DNA of 41,301 bases from CAWUJK01 sp963922865. GTDB taxonomy: Bacteria; Patescibacteriota; Gracilibacteria; BD1-5; UBA6164. The position numbers were made by a program, and so were the translations under genes. Location: contig CAWUJK010000006.1 in NCBI GenBank assembly GCA_963922865.1, forward strand, positions 1 to 41,301, read 5' to 3'. A model generated the notes under the pieces. It was given only the letters and a program-made list of their open reading frames with translations. It did not search any database and had not been told where the DNA came from. Positions 1 to 10,500 of the stretch are shown here, in pieces; within the stretch, counting starts at the first letter, position 1, and every line of letters begins with the position of its first letter.

Positions 1-94
1 TTACGGTTTTTCGGTTAGGTGTATAAAGGATTAATTATTGCTCAAAGAGTTTGAACGATTTGTTAGCAATATTTGTAAAGAGAATAAGCTGACC
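1..94 (+). rRNA. Possible 3' end of 23S rRNA (partial, window edge)
   Basis: No open frame covers this edge. The stretch AGGTGTATAAAG, followed about 60 bases later by AATAAGCTGACC, resembles the last helices of 23S rRNA (GGTGTGTAAGC ... TACTAATAAGCC). ATTGCT and AGCAAT inside it can pair. The match is loose and the canonical TACTAAT is not intact, so another structured RNA is possible. It is followed by an inverted repeat (TTAGCAAG at 95-102, CTTGCTAA at 169-176) that could be a processing stem. Confidence 0.35.
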
Positions 95-176
95 TTAGCA
101 AGCAAAATTCTTCTCTTTGACTCTTTATCTTCTTTGAAAACTAGGAATCGGGCATATTTTCTTCCTAACTTGCTAA
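95..176 (+). repeat. Inverted repeat closing a structured spacer
   Basis: TTAGCAAG (95-102) and CTTGCTAA (169-176) are perfect complements, with AGGAA/TTCCT as an inner pair near the right arm. It directly follows the possible rRNA end, so it may be an RNA processing stem, but that is inference. From here to tRNA-Gln the sequence is T-rich and carries only the promoter at 224-251. Confidence 0.4.
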
Positions 177-223
177 ACATCACAATATTTTTTTGATTTT
201 TTCAAAATTCAGCCAAAAAATCT

Positions 224-251
224 TTGACTTTTTGCCATAGTTTTATAGAAT
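224..251 (+). promoter_or_regulatory. Predicted promoter of tRNA-Gln
   Basis: TTGACT (224-229) and TAGAAT (246-251) are 16 bp apart, and the tRNA begins 33 bases after the -10 box. The spacing matches other promoters in this window. Confidence 0.55.
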
Positions 252-283
252 AACTTAGCTTTTTATTAAAAGCTTTTGTTTTT

Positions 284-358
284 TGGGATGTCGCCAAGTG
301 GTAAGGCAACGGACTTTGACTCCGTTATGCGTAGGTTCGAATCCTACCATCCCAACCA
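284..358 (+). tRNA. tRNA-Gln (anticodon UUG)
   Basis: A full cloverleaf can be drawn. The acceptor stem is TGGGATG (284-290) with CATCCCA (348-354). The anticodon stem ACGGA/TCCGT encloses loop CTTTGAC with anticodon TTG at 316-318, and the T arm is GTAGG-TTCGAAT-CCTAC. The discriminator base is A, and CCA is encoded at 356-358. UUG reads CAA and, by wobble, CAG. Confidence 0.95.
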
Positions 359-567
359 TAATAATCAATAATGAGTAGTTAATGATAAGTATTATTATTT
401 ATTGTTCATTGTTGATTATGCTAGAACTTAAGAGTTAAGTTTTGTTAGGGAATTTAGCTTTTAAGTTTTAACTTAAAAATTTGTAATCATTTTAATTTGC
501 AGATTAAAATGTTTTTGATAATAAATATTTGTTTGTTATTTACTATTATATTATTAATTAATTATTT

Positions 568-882
568 ATGTTAGCAGTTATTGAGCTAGGCTGAAATCAA
601 TTCATTGTTAGAAAAGGTGATGTTATTGATGTGAAAAAATTAACTCAGTTTGAAGGTAAAAAAACTTGAAGTACTCAGGCTTTACTTATATCTGATGAAG
701 ACTGAAAAGAAACTAAAATTTGAACTCCACTTATTGATGATTCTAAAGTTAGTTTCAAAATTATTGAGGAATTTAAGTGAGAAAAAGTTAGGGTTTTTAA
801 AATGAAAGCTAAAAAAAGATATTCTAGAAATAAATGATTTAGACCTAGCCTTACAAAAATAGAAATCACTACTATTAAATAG
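568..882 (+). CDS. rplU: 50S ribosomal protein bL21
   Basis: 104 residues with UGA as glycine, the usual bL21 size. The N-terminus reads MLAVIELGGNQFIVRKGD, matching the family pattern for 'V.tGGKQY.V..GD'. The C-terminal half has the basic signature KGEKVRVFKMKAKKRYSRNK, then G-x-R-x-S-x-T, typical of bL21 contacts with 23S rRNA. ATG 568 is the first start in frame and sits after an AT-rich leader without a Shine-Dalgarno motif. The usual partner rpmA (bL27) does not follow; a terminator comes right after the stop instead. Five of its glycines are UGA. Confidence 0.95.
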
Positions 883-890
883 TCTGTATA

Positions 891-929
891 AAAACGAGCT
901 TTCCTTTTTTTGGGAAAACTTGTTTTTTT
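891..929 (+). terminator. Rho-independent terminator after rplU
   Basis: An imperfect hairpin (AAACGAGCTTTCC with GGGAAAACTTGTTT) runs into a T tract 9 bases after the rplU stop. Confidence 0.75.
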
Positions 930-978
930 ATCAAAAATATTTATCATAAAAGTAGGTTTTAACAACTAAAAAATTACT

Positions 979-2115
979 TTGGACAAGTGACCTCATAAAG
1001 TAAATATAAAAGCTAGAATTGATAGGCATTCTAGATGAATTAAAGAAAATATCACACTAAAAAATAAGCTTTTTAGTGCTTTTAAGAAAAATAATTTTAT
1101 TTATAAATTAATAACTAGTTTATTGTTTTTGGCAGTTCCTATATATCCTATGTTTGCCTGAATAATTCATAATAATAATGAGCTAGAGTTTTATAGATGA
1201 TATATAGATGAAGATTCTATTCTTTGATCTTATAATTATTCTTATGAAGAAGAAGAAGATAGTATTGATTCTCAAAACATGATTGAAACTCAAGATGATT
1301 TTTTAGTAGATACTTCAATACTAAATGAAGATAGAGATTATGAATGAACAAAACAAATAAGAAACTATATTATAAAACCTTGAGATTCTATTTCTACTAT
1401 AGCATCAAAATTTTGAGTTTCTTGGGACACTATAAAAATTTATAATTGACTAAATAGCAATACTATAAATCCTTGAAAACAGTTAAAAATACCACCTGTT
1501 TCAGGAATTCCTTATAAAGTAAAATCTTGAGATTCTCTTTTGTCTATTGCAAATAAATATAAAATAAATAAGGATAAAATTTTGGATTTTAATAGTTTTG
1601 ATAGCTCTAAAAAACTAAAAATATGAGAAGAAATATTTTTACCTTGAGCAAAAAAAATAGTTGTTAAAAAACCTATTTATAGAGCTCCTAAAAAAACTGT
1701 TGTTAGAAAACCGCGCAAAACTAACTATATTAGTAATCAATATACAAACTCTAAATGAGTATATAAATTAAAATGGAGAAAACCTTATTCTTGAGTATGG
1801 TGAAATTGTACCTATTATGTTGCATCATATAAAAATGTTAATTGGAGATGAAATGCAAATCAGTGGATGTCAAAAGCAAAGGCAAAGTGACATAAAGTAG
1901 TTTATGGTAGATGATTTAAACCTAAACTTTGAGCTATAGTTTCTCTTGCTTGAAGATGATATAATCTTAGATATGGTCATGTAGCTATAGTTATGGAGGT
2001 GAAAAATAACTATATGATAGTATCTGATATGAATTATAAGAGATTAAATGAGGTTACTTATAGAAAAGTTTCTTTAAATGACAATAGAATTGTATGATAT
2101 ATATATGTGGATTAA
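979..2115 (+). CDS. LysM-CHAP cell-wall hydrolase, membrane-anchored
   Basis: 378 residues. A basic N-terminus is followed by one hydrophobic stretch (about residues 45-62, LITSLLFLAVPIYPMFAG), a signal anchor or signal peptide. An acidic linker precedes two LysM repeats, about 131-174 (KPGDSISTIASKFGVSWDTI) and 179-224 (VKSGDSLLSIANKYKINKDK), which bind glycan chains. The C-terminus is a CHAP amidase/endopeptidase domain with the catalytic pair Cys277 (GNCTYYVAS) and His334 (YGHVAIVMEV). It probably cleaves peptidoglycan peptides at the cell surface, for remodelling or daughter-cell separation. TTG 979 is chosen because a TAA lies 9 bases upstream and the next ATG (1149) would start inside the hydrophobic segment. 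Most conserved glycines, such as those of both LysM 'PGDS/SGDS' motifs, are UGA. Confidence 0.85.
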
Positions 2116-2162
2116 ATTTTTTTGTTGCTAGTAAATTGTACTAAAAGTATTTTAGTAAAAAC

Positions 2163-3020
2163 ATGAAAAACTATTTTGATATTATGAGTTTAGATATAAT
2201 TAAAAAATACAAGATAAGTGCTAAAAAATGATTTTGACAAAATTTTTTGGTAAACAATGACATTATAAAGCAAATATCAAATATAATAGAAATAAAATCA
2301 AAAAATATTGTTGAAATTTGACCTTGATATTGAGCATTAACTGAAAAATTGTTAATGTCTAAACCCTCTAAACTAGATTTAGTTGAGCTTGATAATGATA
2401 TGGTATCTATACTAGAAGATAGACTTAGAAAAAATGAATTATGTGTTTGAGAGACAATTTTTACTATAAATAAACAAGATGTTTTAAAGTATGAACCACA
2501 ATTTGTTTCATATAGTGTTATTGCAAATATACCTTACTATATTACTAGTCCTATTTTAAGACATTTTTTGTATGATTTGAAAAACAAACCTATCTATATG
2601 ATTATATTGATGCAAAAAGAAGTTTGAGATAAAATATTAAATACTCCTATTTCTTCTTTTTGAACTAATAAAAAGTATAAGTCATCTGTGCTAGGTTTAT
2701 TTATAGCTAAAAAATCTTATGTACATGAAAAAATAATTGTGGATTCTCAAAATTTTTTTCCTTCACCTAAGGTAAAATCAAGTGTTTTACTTTTTGAAAC
2801 TCATGATTTATATCAAGATATAGATGATGAAAAATTTTTTAAAATAATAAAAATATGATTTTCTAATGTTCGTAAAAAATTAATTACAAATTTTGAAAAA
2901 GCTTGATATGATAAAGATATAATTATAGGTATATTAAAAAATATATGATTTTCTACTGATGTTAGATCAGAGAATCTTTGAATAAAACAGTGGTGTGAAT
3001 TTGTAAGACAAATTTGATAA
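2163..3020 (+). CDS. rsmA: 16S rRNA adenine-N6,N6-dimethyltransferase RsmA/KsgA
   Basis: 285 residues, normal for the family. The SAM-binding motif I reads VEIGPGYGALTEKL (E51-I-G53-P-G), and motif IV is NIPYY at 122-126, the N-[IL]-P-[YF]-[YF] catalytic motif of adenine-N6 dimethylases. An N-terminal KKGFGQNFLVN segment corresponds to the usual 'KSLGQNFL'. The C-terminal part carries FFPSPKVKSSVL, also conserved. The enzyme dimethylates two adjacent adenines in helix 45 of 16S rRNA late in 30S assembly. The gene lies 47 bp after the LysM-CHAP gene and may share its transcript. Both glycines of GPG are UGA codons. Confidence 0.95.
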
Positions 3021-3040
3021 TTCTTTTATTTTATATATAT

Positions 3041-3069
3041 TTGTTTTATTAAACTATTTATGTTAGAAT
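3041..3069 (+). promoter_or_regulatory. Predicted promoter of the 520-aa unknown gene
   Basis: TTGTTT (3041-3046) and TAGAAT (3064-3069) are 17 bp apart, about 28 bases before the ATG at 3098. Confidence 0.4.
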
Positions 3070-3097
3070 AAATTAAATATATTAAAAAGAAATCTAG

Positions 3098-4660
3098 ATG
3101 AATAAAATATTGACTAAACAGCAACAAGAAAGAATAACAAATATTTCTTGAGAACTTTGCTCTATTCATGATTTATATAAAAATGAAATAGAATCTATTG
3201 TTCAAAATAATTATTGAAAGAAAAAAGATGAGGAGCTTTTTGCTTTGTTTAAAAATCTATGATTTTGTTTGTCTAATAGAAACAATGAAATATTAAATCT
3301 CTTGAAAGAAAAGTATTGATTAAACTTTAAAGAAGAACTTGACATAAGTTGAGGATTTAGAATTAATGATAATTTAGTAGATGATTGAACTCCAAATAAT
3401 ATAAAATCTTTTTTTGATAAAGACTATACAAGAAAAAAAGATGGTAAGATATATTCAAGATGATATTGATACTATTTTAATTTTCCATGATTGAAAGTTG
3501 AAAAAGGGAATTATGTTCTTGATGTTAAAGAATTTCTAAAAAATATATCTAAATATTATGAGGATGTAAAATCATATTTATGAGAGTTTGAATGAAAAAA
3601 AACTTCCCAACTTGATAGTAAAGAAAAAAAATTGTTATCAATTTGACTAGAACACTATAAAAACATTCTTTTTTATTTACAAAATTTTTTAACATCAGTT
3701 TTTAATAAAAAATATTTGACTAAAAGTATTTTAAATATATCAGATAAAAATTTTTCTTACCTTTTTGTTGATATAAACAATAGAGAAATTTTGCCTGAAA
3801 TAAACAATTTATTGAAAAAAGAAATAGAGTATATAGTTTCATACTTTTGAGATATAATTTTATGAATTGATAATAATAAAGAATTTAATTACAATCCTAA
3901 TATAAGTTTTTCAAAACTAATAGATGTTATGGAAAATTTATATCAATGATCTTTTGATAAACAAAAAGTATATATTGAAAGACTTGAAAAAAAATCTAAT
4001 TCTTGAAAACAATCTAATTTATATGCTGAAAATAAATTAATAAATAAATCAAACAACAAATTAATTTGAAAGTTATCTAGAACTATCAGGGAAGAAGATA
4101 ACCCAGTAAAACAATTACTATCTTGTCATAATATATCTCAAAGTATAGCCAAAGAAACGAAATTAATTGACTCTATTGGTATACTTTATTGATGAATAGA
4201 GATACCATATATTATGAAATATGTTTTGACTAGATTTTGAAATAGGGATTCTTGAGATATTAATGTAAAATTATTAAATTTATCTGAATATAATAATAGA
4301 AATCTCAAACAAACTAGTACTATATGAAATTATGACCCTACTGGTTCATTTGATATTTCTAAAAATAATGAAGCTAGATTACAATTAATTTTAGATGATA
4401 ACGCATATATTTGAACCACTTTACAAGTTGCATCAAATATATGAGCTTCAAAATGACCAGTTTATTCTTGAGTTTCTGAAGTTGGTTTGAGAAGATGAGT
4501 AATTTGAAATTTAGCACAGGGTTCTAATATAAGTTTTTTATTATCAAAGGTAGCTGATTCTTCATCAGTTACTCCTATAAGAAAAAATAAATGAAATTAT
4601 TTAAATATGGTAAATGCTTATATAATTAAAAATTTACCATGATTTGTTTGAAAGCTTTAA
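3098..4660 (+). CDS. Unrecognised 520-aa protein
   Basis: One open frame of 520 residues with UGA as glycine; I recognise no family. It is rich in Lys, Asn, Ile and Leu, with no signal peptide and no clear membrane helix. The N-terminal part is helical and charged. Around residues 85-145 is an aromatic, glycine-containing stretch (SRGYGYYFNFPGLKVEKGNY). Residues 145-350 look alpha-helical with coiled-coil character. The C-terminal 120 residues are richer in Ser/Gly/Thr (ASNIGASKGPVYSGVSEVGL) and may be a separate folded domain. It converges on the methyltransferase-like gene, with only 6 bases between the stops, so the two ends may share termination signals. Cytoplasmic location is inferred from the lack of export signals. 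Confidence 0.7.
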
Positions 4661-4666
4661 AATTAT

Positions 4667-5755
4667 TTATTTCCAATAAGAAGTTCTATTTTTACACCAC
4701 CTAGGACTTAGATTTGGGACTCTATTAACTAATCACTCTATAATTAAATCAATTCATACTTTTTCAAGAGGGATTAAATTTCCCAAAATGGATATTTCAC
4801 TGAAAAAAAATTCACTATCTGTTAATCTTAAAGCTTCTTTTATTTTTCTTTTTCTTAGCTCCCAACAACTGTATTTGTCATAATTTTCTCTTGTATCATT
4901 TAATAATATATCACTGCTAAAAAAATTATTTTTCTTATTTAGATTTATTTTTTTTCTATTGTTTTGAATGTTTATTGAGCAGGGGAAAAATTGAGTTTCA
5001 TCGTTTATTGCAAAATTACCATTTGTAAAAATATTTGAGTTATTTTCAAAAAAAGGGTCAGAATCACTTCTATCTATATTTACTGCTTGATAGGGGTCAC
5101 ATATTGTTTCATTTGATATGAATGTTATATCACTGTATTGTGGTATATTATTAAATAATGATTTTTTTGTTGTATCTTGAATAATTACTTTTCACAATCC
5201 TAAAATTTCTAGGATTTTATTAGAATTTTGTGCTACTATTTTTCATATTTCAAATCAAATATTATATATGTTTTTAAATCCATTTCTTCTTGCTTGTATA
5301 GCTTGTGCTAAAGTTAATATTCATATTCATGATCATAAATCCATTCACATATAATTTCACTCAAATTTGTTTTTATTTATTTTTCTAGATACTATGTCTT
5401 CTACTATTTTTACTGTAGATGCTATATCCATTGCCATTCTCAAAGGGTAGTCTTGAGCATGATAGAATCAATCTATTTTATCTAAATTACTAAAAATATA
5501 ATCTTTTTCAAAAGACATATCAATTTTAGCTGTTTTATTTATTTTAATAAAAAAATTATTCAATTCATCAAGAGGAATTTTTTTATCTACAAAATCTAGA
5601 TGATAGTAACAAAATATATATTTTGTTACTAAGTTTATTAGATATTTAGAGCTTATTTGATTTTTAGGATCAGATAAAAAATTAATTTCATCTTCCAATG
5701 ATCTATGTTTTAAATAAAATTCTCTATTTATTATATTAAATCATTTATTTTTCAA
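4667..5755 (-). CDS. Putative SAM-dependent methyltransferase
   Basis: 362 residues. Roughly a third of the way in is a class I SAM-binding motif, MGMDLGSGMGILTLAQAIQA (D-x-G-x-G-x-G). It is followed by a second beta strand ending in an acidic residue (NIGFEIGKIV), as expected for ribose binding. The substrate-binding half (YSDITFISNETICDPYQAV onward) does not point me to a subfamily, so the target is unknown. A helical N-terminal extension of about 115 residues precedes the fold. The likely start is TTG 5755; an in-frame ATG does not occur before the conserved part. A promoter-like pair lies just upstream, back-to-back with that of the SDR gene. DNA, RNA or protein methylation are all possible. 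Confidence 0.6.
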
Positions 5756-5788
5756 AATGGTTTTAAATTAATTTGTATTATATTAAGT

Positions 5789-5816
5789 ATAATACTTATC
5801 ATAAATTATAAGTCAA
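5789..5816 (-). promoter_or_regulatory. Predicted promoter of the methyltransferase-like gene
   Basis: Read on the minus strand: TTGACT (5816-5811), 16 bp, TATTAT (5794-5789). It is divergent from the SDR promoter 20 bp away. Confidence 0.5.
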
Positions 5817-5835
5817 GCACTGTAATTTTATAAAA

Positions 5836-5863
5836 TTGACTTTTGTATACTTATTTATATAAT
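5836..5863 (+). promoter_or_regulatory. Predicted promoter of the SDR gene
   Basis: TTGACT (5836-5841), 16 bp, then a perfect TATAAT (5858-5863), 40 bases before the ATG at 5904. An AGGAGGG lies at 5871-5877, but it is 26 bases from the ATG, too far for a normal ribosome-binding site. Confidence 0.65.
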
Positions 5864-5903
5864 AACTTATAGGAGGGTATTATTATTATAATTTATAAAT
5901 ATC

Positions 5904-6692
5904 ATGAATAATTTATGAGCAATGATTACTTGAGCTCGTGATGGTATATGACAACAAACAGCAATTTATTTAAAAAAAGACCATGATTTTGAATTAAACT
6001 TGGTTTGATGAAAAGATATAGATTGACTTATAGCCTCTTGAATATCTATTTGAGCTTCATTTGTAATTACCTGAGATTTATTTACGCCAAATGTGGCTTA
6101 TACTGAAGCTTTAAACTCTAAAAGTAGAGTACAAGTTCTAAATGCTGCTATAAATATAGATAATGTAGAAGATAAAGATGAACAAGTAAGACTTGCTGAA
6201 GTTCAAAATTCGTTTTTAGAAGAAAAGCTTTTAGAACTTGAATATAATAATATTGATAATCCAATTCTTTTGGTTGTTATTACTTCTGTAACTTCTTCTT
6301 TTGTTGATATTTTATGAGAAAAAGCACTTAAGAGGTCTGCATATGCTTTGATGAAAAATAAACACTCTGAGATGTTGAGAGGTTATTCTCCTATTTTAGT
6401 TGCTTCTTGAGTTTCAGTAGTAGATGTTCAACCATGACTTGTTCAAACTGAAATGGTTAAGCATTTAGGAGAAAATTGATTGAAGCTTGCTAATATATTG
6501 TGAAAAAAGGCTGATAAGAAAAAAGAGTCTGATGATGAAACTATTTATACTCAAGAAAGGGCACTTACTCCTCAAGAAGTATGAAAAGCTATATCTGATA
6601 TGATTTCATATCGTATTAATAGAAATGAGATATGCCCTTATGAAAAATACCCTATAATAAATCAAGCTGATTTAGATATGTATTCTAAATAA
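5904..6692 (+). CDS. Short-chain dehydrogenase/reductase (SDR)
   Basis: 262 residues, typical for classical SDRs. The N-terminal Rossmann dinucleotide motif is TGARDGIG (T-G-x-x-x-G-I-G). Downstream come the catalytic Ser region (VVITSVTSSF), the active-site Y-x-x-x-K as SAYALMK, and the P-G motif VQPGLVQTEM after it. It should be a soluble NAD(P)-dependent oxidoreductase; the substrate cannot be read from sequence. The middle of the protein is unusually acidic. It has its own promoter and terminator and so looks monocistronic. The glycines of TGxxxGIG are partly UGA. Confidence 0.85.
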
Positions 6693-6730
6693 TTGTTTTT
6701 TAAAATCAGGCTATCTAATTTAATACTATA

Positions 6731-6753
6731 AAAACCCTCTTTGAGGGTTTTTA
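6731..6753. terminator. Terminator between SDR and the minus-strand operon
   Basis: AAAACCCTC and GAGGGTTTT form a 9-bp stem with a TTT loop, followed by Ts on the plus strand. As on the minus strand, runs of A/T flank both sides, so it may work in both directions. Confidence 0.8.
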
Positions 6754-6832
6754 TAATTGATATAATAAAAAAGGTTTATTATCTTTTGTAATTACAATAT
6801 AGATATTAGGTCTTTTTTTAATATTCTCAATA

Positions 6833-6931
6833 TTAACTAAAAACACTTTTTTTTACTATGTTTTCTATTTCTTCTTCACTTGGTTTTTTTCATTTTTTCT
6901 ATATTGGAAGTTTTTTATTTTCTATAATTTA
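6833..6931 (-). pseudogene. Remnant of a thioredoxin-fold (TM0996/MTH895-like) gene
   Basis: On the minus strand the frame reads IIENKKLPI, TAG, then KKGKKPSEEEIENIVKK and a TAA at 6833. Both pieces match the C-terminal half of the small thioredoxin-fold family seen intact at 20141-20461 (PALIIEED ... EGQTPSEEEIKSML). No start codon, no N-terminal half and no redox motif remain, and there are in-frame stops. It follows the minus-strand operon in the same frame as its last gene. This is a short match, so chance cannot be excluded. Confidence 0.4.
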
Positions 6932-6949
6932 TTTTTTAATGAATTTTTG

Positions 6950-7459
6950 TTATAACAAATCATTAACTTTAGAGTTTATATCTGATTCTCAATTATCTCA
7001 CTCTCAAAAATATAATATAGGGTCCAATATCATTCATTTATATATACCTTTATCTATATTATTTTCTTTTGTAAGTGAATTATGACTAAAAACAATAAGA
7101 TAAAATTTCTCATCATAACTAAAACTTCCAACATATTCAGGAATTTGCTTATTTTCATCTATCGGGATGGAATTAAATTTGTTATCTTCAAATAAAAAGT
7201 TATTCTTAAATTCATTTATTGTATTATCTCCTACCAAATGATTTGGGCATTCTAAAAGGTAATATCATGGCCATATTCATTCAGCGATATTGATGTTTGA
7301 AGTAAATGATTTAAATTGCTCACTTTTAGTAACAAAGCCAACCATTTTCCAATACATAGATTTTGGCGCATTATCACTTATATCTTGAACTTCAATATTA
7401 CTTCATGGTGGTATATAAGTCATGTTATTTTTTCAGGGTAAAATTTCTTTTGAGTTCAT
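6950..7459 (-). CDS. Unrecognised 169-aa protein, last gene of the kinase-like operon
   Basis: 169 residues, soluble, mixed alpha/beta in appearance; no family recognised. The start reads MNSKEILPGKNNMTYIPPG, the middle PEYVGSFSYDEKFYLIVFSH, and the protein ends in an acidic tail. No signal peptide or membrane segment. It begins 84 bases after the 1204-aa kinase-like protein on the same strand, with no terminator between them, so it is probably co-transcribed and may work with it. The segment 7460-7543 between them is T-rich on the plus strand and codes for nothing visible. Confidence 0.65.
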
Positions 7460-7543
7460 ATTTTTATTGTTTAGGATTTAATATAATTATATTATTTATT
7501 TTTATTTTTTCAATTTTTTTATTTATATTTTTATTTGTAGTTT

Positions 7544-10500
7544 TTATTTTTTCATTTCATCACTATACTCTTGTTGTAATATTTCCAAATTGTTTTTATC
7601 AATTTTACTTGATCAAAAATCTATAATATAATATTTACCATCTTCATCCTTCATAATATTTCACCAATGAAGATCTCAATGATTAAGCCCATTTTCCTTT
7701 AACAACTCATCAAGTTCTTTTATTTGTTTAACCAAAGTTTCTGTCATAATAGAATTATACATTCTTTTATATCGCTTATTTTTCTCCATTAATCTTTTAT
7801 GGTCTTTTGATCATTCAGCAGGAATTAGTAAGTGGTTTTTTTTCAATGTTTTCATAATTTCAAAATCATTTAATCATTCGTAACCATTTGGAAATATATT
7901 TTTTTCATTTATAAATTTTTCATTATGTTCCAAGGCTGCAATTGTTTTTAATGAATGTCATTTTATTCTTGTCATACTAAAAATTCATATTTCTTTGTTT
8001 ATAATATTAGACTCAACTATATTAAATGAATTAAGAAGTGTTTTTTTATCTTCAAGTCTAGGTAGTTCACGAAGCATTTCTACTCATAGATAAAATAAGT
8101 CTTGATTTTCCATTTCTATTTCAGTTTTTCCTTGTTTTCAAGGCTTATCAACTTTTATAACAGTTTCTTCGTTTGAGGGATTTTTTAGTATTACTGCATT
8201 TTTTCCTGTTCATATTACATCTGATAATTTTATTATTTTGTTTGGAAAAATTTCTCTTAATTTTTCATAATTTGAAGAATTATTTAAAAATTCAATTTCT
8301 TCTGTTAATGATTTTTCTTTTTCTCAAATTTCATTAGCTCTATTTTTAACATCCTTTCTAAAACTTCTACCTCATCTTTTTCTACCACTTATTCATTTTT
8401 CCAATAATACTCTTCTTTCTTCTTTACTAAATCAAGCTTCTTTTAATATTCTAGCTTTTTCTGAAATTTCTAATTGATTATAATTGTAAACTCAAGCTCA
8501 ATCTCTGTCACTTCAAACTTCATGTGCTTTTATAATAGCATCTTTTTGAGTTTGACTTAGTTCTTTTTCTAAATAAAACTCTGCTGCCTTTAACCTATCA
8601 TTGTTTCATAAACCTGCTATGTCTTTGGCAGAAGCATTTCTGAAATCTAGATTTGTTTCTCATTCTAGATTTCTACTTGGTATTTCAGTATTTCATTCTA
8701 TTTCACTGTCATTTTTCCTAATTTCTAATTCTCCACCTGATACTTTTTCTCTCAAATCTATAACAGCTTCTTTAAATTTTGCCTCTGGAATTGCTAGGCT
8801 TCATTCAGCATCTAATAATCATCATTTTACAAGTATATTATATTCCTGTGGACTTAATGTAGTATCGTCTATCTTTATTTCTTGATTTCATCCTTTTGTA
8901 GCTGATATTCAAGCCATTTTTTTATTTATATAGTATCAACCTACTTTTCATAATAACATAAGTTTCAATCATTCACTATACATATCACTAAAATTGACAT
9001 CATTTCAAAAAACATATTTTTCATTTAAGTATGATGCATAAGTTCATATACTAAAATCAACAGCATCTACTCATGCTTCTTTCAAAATATATGGCGCGGC
9101 TACTTTTAATCATTCTTTGGACATAAGTTTTACTCCAGAAGTTGTTAACGCCTGACTCATTCATTGCCTTGCCGCAGGGTTATTTAAAACTCTTCCTAAA
9201 ACAGTTCATCAGAGTTTACTTAATCAAGCTCATATTTTCATTCATCCATAATTTAGAATAAACTCAGTTCCTGCTCTTTTTCAAAATTCTCACAAACTAT
9301 CATAACCTTGTCAATTTATAGCAGAATTTAACGCTAATCATGTAGCAGTTGATGCAACTGCTCACCATAGCAGTGGAGCTGTAGCAAAAACAGCAGGTGC
9401 TGCTGTTCATCATGATGCAACTGTAACTACAACGGCAACTACTATAGTTGATACTATAATCGCACCTGTTTTTGCTGCTTCTATTGTATTATTTATTGTT
9501 TCATCACTCAGATTAAATGATCAAATTCAACCCATGTCAAAATATAGATGATATATCTCAGCATCAATTCAACTTAAACCTAACTCTTCTCATTCGTTTT
9601 TTCCATCAAACATATCTCAGAAGCTTGTACTTGAAATATTTGAAATTGTTTCTTCAAGTATTTCTGATTTTGTGTCTAATATTATATTATTAAATACTCA
9701 TGCTATTGAGTGATAAATTTCATTTGCTAGTATATCTCTTTGGTTTTCAAATAATTTTAATTTAGAATTTTGTTCTGCTAATTTTTCGTAATTTTTTTCC
9801 GTGAGTCAGTTTTTACTTAAATCGCTATCCAATTCATCAAGTGATTTTTTTTGTTCTTCTAGTTGGGATAGTATTTTCTCTATAGAATTTTCTTCATTGT
9901 TTCAATTAGCTTCCATATTGTTTCACTGAGAATTTTCATCATTAGTATTTATTTCAGGGAAATGTATATCGTATTTTGATGATATGTTTGTAAAAAGAGT
10001 TTTGTTTTCCTCAATTTTTTTATTTATTGTTTTTTGTTGGCTTATTTTTTCTTTTAATTGTTTTGCTTCATCTCAGTTTCAATCCATTTGTTCCTGAAAT
10101 CTTGCTAGTGTTCATACTTTTACTTTTTGTTCAAAACTAAGATCTTTGTAATCGGTTCATTCTGATATATCAGATACAAAATCAAGTCAGAGAACTGTTT
10201 GGAAATTTGATTTACTCCCATCTGCTTGTGTAATAGGAAGTGGTGTTGTAAAAAAAGAATCATTTACAACATTTTTATAATCTTTTCTATCCATAAATGG
10301 ATCTTTGAAATCTATTTTTCAGTTTTCTATAAGCTGGTCTATGGCTCATCATTTTGATAGAATTACATTTTGCAATACATTCATTGCTGTTTTTGGATCC
10401 TTTAAGCTGGAGTCAATAGTATTATATCTATCAGTTATTAGCTTAGCAAAATCAAGCATTTCTTGAGAAAGAACTTTTCTTTTTTCTTCTCAAACACTCT

